Origin: Propionibacterium cyclohexanicum | GTDB taxonomy: Bacteria > Actinomycetota > Actinomycetes > Propionibacteriales > Propionibacteriaceae | DNA: 51,023 nucleotides | Assembly (NCBI RefSeq): GCF_900111365.1 | Contig: NZ_FOGZ01000015.1 | Location: forward strand, 21,941 to 72,963 | Direction: 5' to 3' | Shown here: one piece after another, positions 21,222-29,025 of the stretch | How the letters are laid out: every line of letters starts with the position of its first letter | How positions within the stretch are numbered: position 1 is the first letter of the stretch | Made by a program: the position numbers and the translations under genes | Notes under the pieces: generated by a model | What the model was told of the DNA's origin: nothing | Database searches by the model: none | Seen by the model: only the letters and a program-made list of their open reading frames with translations

Positions 21222-22853
21222 ATGTTGAAGAAACTCGCTCTCCTCACCGCAGCTCTCATGTTCCTTGGACCCACCCTCGGACTGGTCGGCGTCGCACTGA
21301 TCATGAACCCCGCCGCCAACGCGTCCTGCACCACCACCGGCAGCGCAGGAGTCAGCGTCGGAAACGTCCCGGATTCACTGGAGGTGACCACCGCGGCCGG
21401 GGAAACATTCACCCTGAACCGGCAGCAGCTCACCCACGCAGCGACCATCATCACCGAAGGCTCCAAGGTCGACGGCGTCACCCGCGACGGGCTCCAGATC
21501 GCCCTCATGGCAGCGCTCACCGAGTCGAGCCTGCGGATGCTCGCCAACACCGGCACCTACCCCGAATCCGGGGACTACCCGAACGACGGGAACGGTGGAG
21601 ACCACGACAGTCTCGGCCTGTTCCAGATGCGCCCCCAATCCGGGTGGGGCAGCGTCGACCAACTCATGGACCCGAAATACCAGGTCGCAGCATTCTTCGG
21701 CGGACCCACCGGACCGAACTACCCCTCACCTCGCGGCTTGCTGGACATCCCCGGCTGGGAACAGATGGGCAAGGGCGAAGCCGCCCAAGCCGTGGAAGTC
21801 TCCGCCTTCCCCGACCGGTACGACAACTACGCGCCCGTCGCCGACAAGATCCTTACCACCCTCACCACCAGCGGGACCGGCTCCGGTTCCGGCGCGATAC
21901 CAGTGGTGACAGGTGAAACCTCCCGAGTGGTGTTCCCGCTACCGGAAGGAACGTGGGTCCAGACCTCCGAGTTCGGGCCGCGCATTGACCCGATCAACGG
22001 GGAATCCCGCATCCACTCCGGCATCGACCTCGCCGCACCGCAGGGCACGCCGATCATGGCCGCCGCCGACGGCACCGTCACCCGCGCCCAATACACCGAA
22101 TCGGGCGGCGGGATCATCGTCATCGAACACCACATCGACGGCGCCACCCTCGCCACCGCCTACATCCACATGTGGGAAACCGGCATCCACGTCACCGCAG
22201 GCCAATCCGTGACCGCGGGCCAACACATTGGCGACGTCGGCTCCTCCGGGCACTCCACAGGTCCGCACCTGCACTTCGAGGTCCGCCCCGGCGGCACCGA
22301 CAATGAGGCCATCGACCCGGCACCCTGGCTCAACGACCACAACGCTGCCGACCTGCCCGAAGCCACCGGCAGCACCGACACCGACGGCTGCTCCACCTCC
22401 AGCACCGCGGGAGACCCCGCTGCCTTCCCCGGAGGAGACCCCGACGCACTCGTGGATGATCCGACCACGGGCGGGCAGATCACGGCACGCATGGCCTACG
22501 TGATGGCCCAGACCCAGCAGGCCTACCCGGACACCTCCTGGTCCTGCTACTCGCCACGCAGCGGCACCAAGTCCGAGCATCCACTCGGGCGGGCCTGCGA
22601 CATCACCTTCGGCAACCCCATCGGGACACGCCCCACCTCCGCGCAGTTGGAGGCCGGGTGGGAGGTCACCAACTGGGTCAAAGACCACGCCGAAACCCTC
22701 GGCGTCCACTACCTGATCTGGCAGGGCACCATCTGGAACATCGACCGCGACGCGGAGGGCTGGCGCCCCTACAACGGCGGCGGCATGCACGACCCATCTG
22801 ACATCACCGGAGGCCACTACGACCACCTGCACATCACCGTGAAGGAAAACTAG
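21222..22853 (+). CDS. Secreted multi-domain cell-wall hydrolase (lysozyme-like plus M23)
   Basis: This 543-residue protein starts with a signal peptide (KKLALLTAALMFLGPTLGLV, residues about 1-34). A lysozyme/transglycosylase-like part follows with ALMAALTESSLRML and DSLGLFQMRPQSGWG (residues 85-200). An M23 lysostaphin-type peptidase has SRIHSGIDLAAPQGTPI and GPHLHFEV, the metal-binding histidine motifs (about 235-385). A C-terminal peptidase-like domain has SEHPLGRACDI and HYDHLHITV (about 415-543). It probably opens peptidoglycan for assembly of the conjugation channel. Start ATG at 21222 has AGGAGG upstream. The stop codon lies within the left 12-bp inverted repeat of the inserted trio element. 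Confidence 0.88.
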   Translation: MLKKLALLTAALMFLGPTLGLVGVALIMNPAANASCTTTGSAGVSVGNVPDSLEVTTAAGETFTLNRQQLTHAATIITEGSKVDGVTRDGLQIALMAALTESSLRMLANTGTYPESGDYPNDGNGGDHDSLGLFQMRPQSGWGSVDQLMDPKYQVAAFFGGPTGPNYPSPRGLLDIPGWEQMGKGEAAQAVEVSAFPDRYDNYAPVADKILTTLTTSGTGSGSGAIPVVTGETSRVVFPLPEGTWVQTSEFGPRIDPINGESRIHSGIDLAAPQGTPIMAAADGTVTRAQYTESGGGIIVIEHHIDGATLATAYIHMWETGIHVTAGQSVTAGQHIGDVGSSGHSTGPHLHFEVRPGGTDNEAIDPAPWLNDHNAADLPEATGSTDTDGCSTSSTAGDPAAFPGGDPDALVDDPTTGGQITARMAYVMAQTQQAYPDTSWSCYSPRSGTKSEHPLGRACDITFGNPIGTRPTSAQLEAGWEVTNWVKDHAETLGVHYLIWQGTIWNIDRDAEGWRPYNGGGMHDPSDITGGHYDHLHITVKEN

Positions 22854-22858
22854 CAATT

Positions 22859-23015
22859 ATTACATTAGATGTAATCGGCCAGGGCCGGGATCGTGCGGAT
22901 TCCCTGGTCAGGCAAGGGTATCAGTGGGCGACAGTTGGGCGCTGCGAAGCGGCTCATGACCAGGGGAAACGCGCCACTGCTTACATTAGATGTACTTTTC
23001 TTACATTAGATGTAA
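22859..23015. repeat. Three copies of palindrome TTACATTAGATGTAA
   Basis: Copies lie at 22860-22874 (extending to ATTACAT-TAG-ATGTAAT), 22981-22995 (last base changed) and 23001-23015. The second and third are exactly 20 bp apart, two helical turns, and sit directly before the recombinase. They look like operators of the trio's HTH protein or recombination core sites. Confidence 0.75.
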
Positions 23016-23025
23016 GACTATCGGG

Positions 23026-24147
23026 GTGGACTTCGAGGACGGGAACCGGCCTGGATCGGTGACGGCGCTGCGGCCGGGCAACGTGTCGTTGCTGCGCCCG
23101 GTGGAGCAGGTCTTCGATGACATGCTGGCCGGCTGGTCGGCGCAGCAGTCCTCGCGGATGCTGAATGCGAAGACGATCGGGGCGCGACTGGTGCAGGTGC
23201 GCCGGTTCGCCGGGTTCTGCGGGAGCCTGCCGTGGGAGTGGACTCCTGCCGACATCGAGGAGTGGACGACCGAGCTGGTCTCCGGCGACAAGCCCTGCTC
23301 GCACGGCACGATCCGCTCTTATCAGAACGCGGTCGCGTTGTTCTGCGACTTCCTCACCGACCGTCGTTACGGGTGGGTGGAGCGGTGCGAGGAGCTGTTC
23401 GGCACCCACCCGGTGCAGGTCTGCCACGAGTGGAACACCGCGATCCACACGGGCGATCACGAGGCACGCCCGACGGTGCGACCTCTGTCGCGGATCGAGG
23501 TGCAAACCTTCTTCGACTACGCCGACGATCGCGTCGACCAGGCCCGCACACGCGGGAAGAAGGGCTGGAAGTCGGTATTCCGCGACGCGACGCTGTTCAA
23601 GATGATCTACGCCTTCGGGCTGCGTCGTCGTGAGGTCGGGATGCTGGACCTTCATGACTTCACCCGCAACCCGACCGCGACCGAGTTCGGCCGGTTCGGG
23701 GTCTGCAACGTCCGGTGGGGCAAAGCCAGCCGTGGCTCTCAACCCCGGCGTCGCGCGGTGCTGGCGGTGTTCGACTGGACCCGCCCGGTGATTGAGGAAT
23801 ACGTCACCGAGGTGCTGCCCCTGTTCGACACGGCCGGCAGCGGGATGCTCTGGCCGACCGAGCGACAATCCAGGGTCAGCGGGAGCTACATCGGGCTACG
23901 GTTCGCCGAGTACCGCGACGAGCTCGGCTTCGACCCCGCCCTGCACCCGCACTGCCTGCGGCACTCCTATGTGACGCATCTGATCGAGGACGGCTTCGAC
24001 CCGCTGTTCGTGCAGCAGCAGGTCGGGCACCGCTGGGGATCGACCACCGCCCTCTACACCGGCGTCTCCGGCGACTACCGGAACCGCACCCTGCGCCGCG
24101 CTCTGGACGCGGCGTTCACTCCACCATCGGCGATCGAGGAAGGCTGA
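23026..24147 (+). CDS. Tyrosine recombinase of the trio element
   Basis: This 373-residue protein has an N-terminal SAM-like DNA-binding segment and a C-terminal catalytic domain. Arg I is in AFGLRRREVGML (about residue 197), H-x-x-R is in HPHCLRHSYVTHLI (about 308), the later His is in VGHRWGSTTALYTG, and the Tyr nucleophile is in ALYTGVSGD (about 343). GTG at 23026 is preferred because the frame upstream runs through the repeat cluster at 22981-23015, and ATG at 22990 lies inside a repeat. No strong ribosome site is visible, so the start is uncertain. Only 5 bp separate it from the HTH gene. Confidence 0.85.
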   Translation: MDFEDGNRPGSVTALRPGNVSLLRPVEQVFDDMLAGWSAQQSSRMLNAKTIGARLVQVRRFAGFCGSLPWEWTPADIEEWTTELVSGDKPCSHGTIRSYQNAVALFCDFLTDRRYGWVERCEELFGTHPVQVCHEWNTAIHTGDHEARPTVRPLSRIEVQTFFDYADDRVDQARTRGKKGWKSVFRDATLFKMIYAFGLRRREVGMLDLHDFTRNPTATEFGRFGVCNVRWGKASRGSQPRRRAVLAVFDWTRPVIEEYVTEVLPLFDTAGSGMLWPTERQSRVSGSYIGLRFAEYRDELGFDPALHPHCLRHSYVTHLIEDGFDPLFVQQQVGHRWGSTTALYTGVSGDYRNRTLRRALDAAFTPPSAIEEG

Positions 24148-24152
24148 CCATC

Positions 24153-24494
24153 ATGACGAAGACCGTGGCCTATCGCTGGCACGTCCGCAAGGTGATGAAC
24201 GAGCACGGCATGCAGTCCACCACCGACCTGGTGCCGCTGCTGGCCGAACGAGGCGTGGTGATGACCTCCACGCAGGTCTACCGGATCGTGACCGGGCAGC
24301 CCGAGCGGTTGAACATGCGGTTCCTGGCCGCGCTCTGCGACATCTTCGATGTCACACCGAACGACCTGATCGAGCCCTACGTCGCGACCAAATCCCGGCG
24401 CGGCCGCAAGACCGGCACCACCGGGGCGGCCACGCCGTCGAAGCCGAGCAAGAACCGTCCGACTCGCGCGGTCATCAGACCGGCCGGGGACTGA
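24153..24494 (+). CDS. XRE-like HTH protein of the trio element
   Basis: This 113-residue protein has an HTH fold of the Cro/CI type. The segment YRWHVRKVMNEHGMQSTTDL is followed by LLAERGVVMTSTQVYRIVTG and RFLAALCDIFDVTPNDL. A basic C-terminal tail follows (KSRRGRKTG). It lies between the two recombinase-type genes with 5-bp and 8-bp gaps. It probably regulates the trio through the TTACATTAGATGTAA sites, or assists recombination as the small protein of Tn554-type sets does. Both are inference. Confidence 0.8.
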   Translation: MTKTVAYRWHVRKVMNEHGMQSTTDLVPLLAERGVVMTSTQVYRIVTGQPERLNMRFLAALCDIFDVTPNDLIEPYVATKSRRGRKTGTTGAATPSKPSKNRPTRAVIRPAGD

Positions 24495-24502
24495 TCGACT
24501 GA

Positions 24503-26170
24503 ATGGCGAGCACGATCGTCCGCGGTACCTGTTTCCGCTGCGGACGGGACAAGAACCTGCGCTGGAACCACATCCTGGATCGGGGCGAATGCCGAGCCTG
24601 CCGCGCGCAGCGCTCACCCGAGGAGGTCTGCACGGGCTGCGGCAGGACGCGACGGGTCAACGCCCGCACCGACGATGGCGGCGCGATCTGCGTGACCTGC
24701 TACGCCCGCACCCGCACCGCCGAGGACGCCTGCGACGAATGCGGCACTCTCGGCCCACTGGCTACTCGGGCCGGCGGGAAGCGCGCGGGATCGCGGAACC
24801 TCTGCCCGCGTTGCTACCGCAACCCGAAGCGGGTCTGCGGCGTCTGCGGCCGGCTCAAACGGATCGCGTTGAAAGCCACCGCGACGACGCCGGATACCTG
24901 CCCGACCTGCTACCAGGCGCCGGTGATCGACTGCTCGATCTGCGGGCGGCAGGCCCTCGGCCGCCGCACCACCAATCATGGCCGTCCCCGCTGCTTCGCC
25001 TGCCAAGCCGCCCAGCAGATCGACGCCGCACTCACCGGCCCAGGCGGGACGATCCGCCCCGAGCTCAAAGGCGTCCGCGACGCGCTGACCGAGCTTCGCC
25101 AACCCCGGTCGCTGCTGAGCAACTGGCGGGGTCTTGCAAGCCTGCGCCTGCTCACCGACATCGCCGCCGGCCGGCTCGACCTGTCCCACGATGCTCTCGA
25201 TGCCCAGCCGCAGGTCTCCTCGGTCAACTACCTGCGCGCCATGCTCGTCGCCGCCGAGGCGCTCCCGCCACGCGATGAGAACGCCACCAGGCTGCACCGC
25301 TACGTCACCGAAACCGTCGCCGGCATCACCGATCCCGAGCTGCGCGGAGTGCTGACACGCTACGCCCGCTGGCACGTCGCCGGCCGCGCCAAGACCAACC
25401 GCCACGGTCGCATCAGCGCGCACGTCGCGGCCCGCTGCCGGGGCGACATTCAGACCGCCAAGAGCTTCCTCGACCACCTCACCGCCTACGGCCATGACCT
25501 CGACGATTGCCCGCAAGCCTGCATCGATGCCTGGCTCGGCGGCCCCAGTCGGAGCGCCCGTCTGAGCTTCATCCGCTGGCTCAAACGAGGCGGCTACCTA
25601 CCCCGAGTACGACTGCCCGAGCCCATCGCGCCGAAGGACCCAGGCCACGACGCTGATCCCGACGAACAACTCGCCCTGGCCCGACGGCTCCTGCACGACC
25701 CCGACTCCGCCAGCATCGAGGACCGCGCCGCAGCCTGCCTGATCCTGCTCTACGCCCAACCCGCCGCGAAGATCGCCGCCCTAACCACCAGCGACATCAA
25801 GGTCAGCGACGGCGACACCTACCTCGCCCTCGGCCCCGAGCCACTGCTGCTCATCCCTCCGCTCGACGCCCTGGTCACCGCGCTGCCGGTCGCCAAGCCC
25901 TTCGGCACGGCAAGCACCCTCGCCGATCCCCGCTGGCTGTTCACCGGGAAGAACGCCGGCACCCACCTGCACCCCACGTCGCTCATGGCGCGCATGAACC
26001 GGCTCGGGATCATCACCCGCGCCAGCCGCAACACCGCCCTGCTGCACCTGGCATCCACGACCCCGCCCGCCGTGTTCGCCTCCCTCACCGGCATCAGCAT
26101 CGGCACCGCCACCCGCTGGGCCGAACTCACCGGCTCCGCCTGGAACAACTACGCCGGCGCGCGCCGCTGA
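24503..26170 (+). CDS. Zinc-ribbon protein with recombinase-like C-terminus (trio element)
   Basis: This 555-residue protein opens with ten CxxC knuckles in about 175 residues (CFRC, CRAC, CTGC, CVTC, CDEC, CPRC, CGVC, CPTC, CSIC, CFAC), enough for five zinc ribbons. The rest is helical. The C-terminus, around PAAKIAALTTSDI and RNTALLHLASTTPPAVFASL, has the spacing of a tyrosine recombinase but lacks a clear H-x-x-R and Tyr. It may be a catalytically inactive partner that recognises DNA ends through its zinc ribbons. A normal regulator with coincidental similarity cannot be excluded. Confidence 0.7.
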   Translation: MASTIVRGTCFRCGRDKNLRWNHILDRGECRACRAQRSPEEVCTGCGRTRRVNARTDDGGAICVTCYARTRTAEDACDECGTLGPLATRAGGKRAGSRNLCPRCYRNPKRVCGVCGRLKRIALKATATTPDTCPTCYQAPVIDCSICGRQALGRRTTNHGRPRCFACQAAQQIDAALTGPGGTIRPELKGVRDALTELRQPRSLLSNWRGLASLRLLTDIAAGRLDLSHDALDAQPQVSSVNYLRAMLVAAEALPPRDENATRLHRYVTETVAGITDPELRGVLTRYARWHVAGRAKTNRHGRISAHVAARCRGDIQTAKSFLDHLTAYGHDLDDCPQACIDAWLGGPSRSARLSFIRWLKRGGYLPRVRLPEPIAPKDPGHDADPDEQLALARRLLHDPDSASIEDRAAACLILLYAQPAAKIAALTTSDIKVSDGDTYLALGPEPLLLIPPLDALVTALPVAKPFGTASTLADPRWLFTGKNAGTHLHPTSLMARMNRLGIITRASRNTALLHLASTTPPAVFASLTGISIGTATRWAELTGSAWNNYAGARR

Positions 26171-26232
26171 CGCTGAGCAGCCTGGCGCGCTCGGGGAGGG
26201 CCACCAGCCCGAACCATCAAGAGGGCGGAGGG

Positions 26233-26727
26233 TTACAGGTCTCGAATGTCCTCGACACCCTGATCGCTAATCTTGAAGATCGCCACCTCGGGGTTCGTGT
26301 CAACGAGGTACCTGTTCAGCAGGTCGCTGACTCGATCGATGGTCTGCGTTGCGTCGTCGATGGAGTCGTAGAGCTTCCGATACAGCTCGGGGCTGTCCCA
26401 GCCGGGGATGCCCTTCCATCCGCCGTGGTCGAACAGCAACCGGTGGACCAGATAGTTCCGCGCCTCGACAAGGGTGCGGTACTCGGCTTGGAGATGGTCT
26501 GGAAGCTGAGGCTCCACGGCCTTTGCTTTCGCCCCCAGCGTGCTCCGCTCGCGAGGGGGCTTGCCCAGCAGCACCTGGTGGATCGTCTCTGCGGCGGCTT
26601 CGGCGACCTGGCAACGGGCGATCGCTCTGCCGAGCAGCAGGTACAGCAACTGCTGAGCGTCCTCCGGGTTACCGGGAACGGGGACCTCCTGCGCCAACAG
26701 ACCACCTCTCAGATCAGCGTCGCGCAT
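26233..26727 (-). CDS. HEPN-like passenger protein of the trio element
   Basis: This 164-residue helical protein has the motif VEARNYLVHRLLFDHGGW, containing R-x4-H (RNYLVH) as in HEPN ribonuclease or toxin domains. The surroundings (AYRKLYDSIDDATQTIDRV-like helices) fit the HEPN four-helix bundle. No partner nucleotidyltransferase (MNT) is beside it. It is transcribed opposite to the trio and the transfer genes, so it has its own promoter. ATG at 26727 gives a compact protein; an upstream ATG at 26790 would add 21 poorly ordered residues and has GAGGTG before it. Function is inferred from one motif. Confidence 0.65.
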   Translation of the reverse strand: MRDADLRGGLLAQEVPVPGNPEDAQQLLYLLLGRAIARCQVAEAAAETIHQVLLGKPPRERSTLGAKAKAVEPQLPDHLQAEYRTLVEARNYLVHRLLFDHGGWKGIPGWDSPELYRKLYDSIDDATQTIDRVSDLLNRYLVDTNPEVAIFKISDQGVEDIRDL

Positions 26728-26866
26728 GGCACCAGATGCTTGCGATCCCTCCTCGCCCGACGACCTTAGCCTACCGTCGCCGACCCCCATGGGTTCTGCC
26801 GCGCACCTCGTGGCATGGACATTTCAACCGCTTCGAATAATTGCTAGCGCCGGTTGGAGCCCTGTC

Positions 26867-27133
26867 ATGAACGTGTTCCCCAACTTTGACGGCCTGAGCG
26901 GCGTCGGCGATCTGAAAACCGTCATTGGCGCCTCCCTCACCATCGTCCTGGTCGTCGCGGTCCTCATGATCATCGTCTCCGCCATCATCTGGGCCATCGC
27001 CACCGGAACCGGCAGCACCTCGGTCGCCGCCAAAGCCCGTGCAGGCGTCCTCGTCGCCCTGGGCGCAGCAGTCTTCGCCGGGGCCGCAGTCGCCTGGATC
27101 AACTGGCTCATCAATCTCGGCGAACAACTCTGA
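26867..27133 (+). CDS. Pilin-like small membrane protein (DUF6112-type), copy 1
   Basis: This 88-residue protein has two transmembrane segments, SLTIVLVVAVLMIIVSAIIW and GVLVALGAAVFAGAAVAWI, joined by a short polar loop. That is the profile of VirB2-type pilins and the DUF6112 proteins found in actinobacterial transfer clusters. It is followed by a similar second copy. A strong hairpin lies directly downstream (27148-27179). ATG at 26867 is chosen; the longer frame from 26726 overlaps the passenger gene. Confidence 0.78.
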   Translation: MNVFPNFDGLSGVGDLKTVIGASLTIVLVVAVLMIIVSAIIWAIATGTGSTSVAAKARAGVLVALGAAVFAGAAVAWINWLINLGEQL

Positions 27134-27147
27134 ACTGACCCAGCTTT

Positions 27148-27185
27148 GGCCCGCCTCGGATCGTCTCCCGTGGCGGGCCTTCTGC
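27148..27185 (+). terminator. Hairpin between the two pilin-like genes
   Basis: GGCCCGCC (27148-27155) pairs with GGCGGGCC (27172-27179), then TTCTGCTGT. The tail is only moderately T-rich, so it may be a partial terminator or an mRNA-stabilising hairpin that raises the level of the first pilin relative to downstream genes. Confidence 0.55.
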
Positions 27186-27273
27186 TGTCCTGGGGAGGCG
27201 GGTGCACCTGCTGGTCGACCATGTTTCTCGTCCACCGCCCACCCTGGGTGGTTCTGATTTTTGGGAGTTCATC

Positions 27274-27594
27274 GTGATCGACCTCGCATCCGCCCTGATC
27301 CTGCTGCCCGCACTGGTGCCGTTGGACATCAACATCAGCCCGAACGATTCCGGCCTTCCTGGCATCTCCCAGCTGCGCACCATCGTCGGTGCCGTGATGA
27401 CCATCGGACTGATCCTGTCCGTCCTCGCGCTCATCATCTCCGCGATCGTGTGGGGCTTCGGCGCCAACTCGTCCAACCCGCACTTGGCAGGGCGCGGCAA
27501 GATCGGCGTCCTCGTCTCCTGCGGCGCGGCCGTGATCTGCGGTGCCGCCGTCACGCTCATCAACTTCTTCTGGAACGTCGGCCAACAGGTCTAG
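27274..27594 (+). CDS. Pilin-like small membrane protein (DUF6112-type), copy 2
   Basis: This 106-residue paralogue of the preceding gene has two transmembrane segments: AVMTIGLILSVLALIISAIV and GVLVSCGAAVICGAAVTLINF. Both copies share a PN-(D/S)-(G/F)-..-L-..-IG-A..T core before the first helix. GTG at 27274 is preferred because GGGAG lies 6 bases upstream. The frame from 27202 would start inside the GCACCT-motif leader. Tandem pilin-like genes could provide a major and a minor subunit. Confidence 0.78.
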   Translation: MIDLASALILLPALVPLDINISPNDSGLPGISQLRTIVGAVMTIGLILSVLALIISAIVWGFGANSSNPHLAGRGKIGVLVSCGAAVICGAAVTLINFFWNVGQQV

Positions 27595-27624
27595 CCCCAT
27601 TCACTCACATCTGGGAGGTTTGTG

Positions 27625-29019
27625 ATGGGTGTCTGCGATGTTCCCGTCATCTCATCGGTGTGCGACGCCGCCGGAGAAGCCGCCGCGACCCTCGTCTCAG
27701 CCCCGTTCGACTGGTTGGCTTCCACCATGGGCCAGGCCGCCGGATGGCTCATCGAGGCCATGTGGAAAGTCTTCGACTCCACCACCCTCGTCGACGTCAC
27801 CGCCAAGGGCTACCTGGACGTGTACAACCTGCTCTTCGGCATCGGCGTACTCATCGTCCTGCTCTTCTTCTGCTTCCAACTCATCCTCGGACTCATCCGC
27901 CGAGAACCCTCCGCGTTGTCGAGGGCCGCTCTCGGGGCGGGCAAAGCCGTCCTCGGGTCGTTCCTCGTCATCACGCTGACCGCTACAGCCTTGGAGATCG
28001 TCGATCAACTGTGCATCGGCGTCGTCCAAGCCGCAGGGGAAACCACCGGGACGATGGGTGACAAGATCGCCCTGCTCACCGCGGGCCTCACCGGGATCAA
28101 CATCGCCGCCCCCGGGGTGGGGGCGATCGTGACGATCTTTCTCGCCGGTCTCATGATCTGCGCGGTCGCCATCGTCTGGTTCAGCCTCCTGATCCGCAAA
28201 GCCCTGCTGTTGGTGGCGATCGTCCTGGCACCGGTCGCGTTCGCCGGGGCCGCCTGGGATGTCACCCGCTCCTGGATCGGGAAATGGGCGGCGTTCGTGG
28301 TGGCGTTGATCGTCTCCAAGCTCGTCCTCGTCGTCGTGTTCCTCATCGCGATCACCCAGGTCGCCACTCCGATCGAGGCGGACCTGTCTGCGGTGACCGA
28401 ACCGATCTCGGGGATCGTGCTGCTGTTCATCGCCGCGTTCGCCCCCTACATGGTCTACCGGTTCATCTCCTTCCTCGGCTTCGACCTTTACCACGCGATG
28501 GGCACCGAGCAGGAAGCCAAGAACGCCCTCAACCAGCCCATCCCCGTCCCCTCCAAACCGAAATCGGACGGGGTGAAGAAGATCCTCGACGGCGGCGACA
28601 GCGAAGGCTCGGGAGGCAGTGGTTCCGCGCCGCCCACCGGAGGCCCGCCGCCCACGACCACGGCGCCCACAACAGGGTCGACCGCGGCCACCACCGAGAC
28701 CGCCGGGGCTGGAGGGGGCGCCGCGGCTGCGGCAGGACCCGCCGCCGCCGTCATTGTCGCCGCCGAGGTCGTCAAAGACGCAGTCAAAGCCGGGCCCAAA
28801 CTCGGCCACGAAGTCGGTGGCCAAGCCGAATCCGCCGCTGACGCCGCCGACCAGGCAGGAAGCCCCACGCCACCCGAACAAGGCAACCCAAGTGCGCCGC
28901 CGCTGTCGACACCGCAGCCGAACCCGCCATCGAGCGACCCCGCACCACCACCAAGCCCTCCACCCGCCAAGCCGAAGCCGCCTGCTGATCCGCTCGCACC
29001 CCAGCCACCCAAGGAGTGA
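27625..29019 (+). CDS. VirB6/TrbL-like channel membrane protein
   Basis: This 464-residue protein has about six membrane segments between residues 70 and 290 (for example LLFGIGVLIVLLFFCFQLIL, GAIVTIFLAGLMICAVAIVW, WAAFVVALIVSKLVLVVVFL). A long Ala/Pro/Gly/Thr-rich C-terminal tail follows. This is the usual architecture of the VirB6/TrbL inner-membrane component of conjugation channels. ATG at 27625 has GGGAGG 6 bases upstream. The low-complexity tail is GC-rich and creates spurious frames on the opposite strand. Confidence 0.82.
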   Translation: MGVCDVPVISSVCDAAGEAAATLVSAPFDWLASTMGQAAGWLIEAMWKVFDSTTLVDVTAKGYLDVYNLLFGIGVLIVLLFFCFQLILGLIRREPSALSRAALGAGKAVLGSFLVITLTATALEIVDQLCIGVVQAAGETTGTMGDKIALLTAGLTGINIAAPGVGAIVTIFLAGLMICAVAIVWFSLLIRKALLLVAIVLAPVAFAGAAWDVTRSWIGKWAAFVVALIVSKLVLVVVFLIAITQVATPIEADLSAVTEPISGIVLLFIAAFAPYMVYRFISFLGFDLYHAMGTEQEAKNALNQPIPVPSKPKSDGVKKILDGGDSEGSGGSGSAPPTGGPPPTTTAPTTGSTAATTETAGAGGGAAAAAGPAAAVIVAAEVVKDAVKAGPKLGHEVGGQAESAADAADQAGSPTPPEQGNPSAPPLSTPQPNPPSSDPAPPPSPPPAKPKPPADPLAPQPPKE

Positions 29020-29025
29020 CCCGTC

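Larger units (their letters stand above)
22850..26847. mobile_element. Putative inserted recombinase-trio element with HEPN-like passenger
   Basis: CTAGCAATTATT (22850-22861) and AATAATTGCTAG (26836-26847) are exact reverse complements. They bracket a tyrosine recombinase, a small HTH protein, a zinc-ribbon protein and an opposite-strand passenger. The block splits the cell-wall hydrolase from the pilin genes, which normally sit together in this kind of transfer cluster. A three-gene recombinase set is reminiscent of Tn554-like or RIT elements, but here only the first has a clear catalytic signature. Exact ends are not proven. Confidence 0.55.

Noticed and set aside
22859-23015. CRISPR-like repeat cluster
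   Set aside because: There are only three copies, unequally spaced and palindromic with no spacers; they are operators or recombination sites.
27697-28881. 394-residue minus-strand frame rich in Asp/Glu/Gly
   Set aside because: It is a shadow of the Ala/Pro-rich VirB6-like gene.
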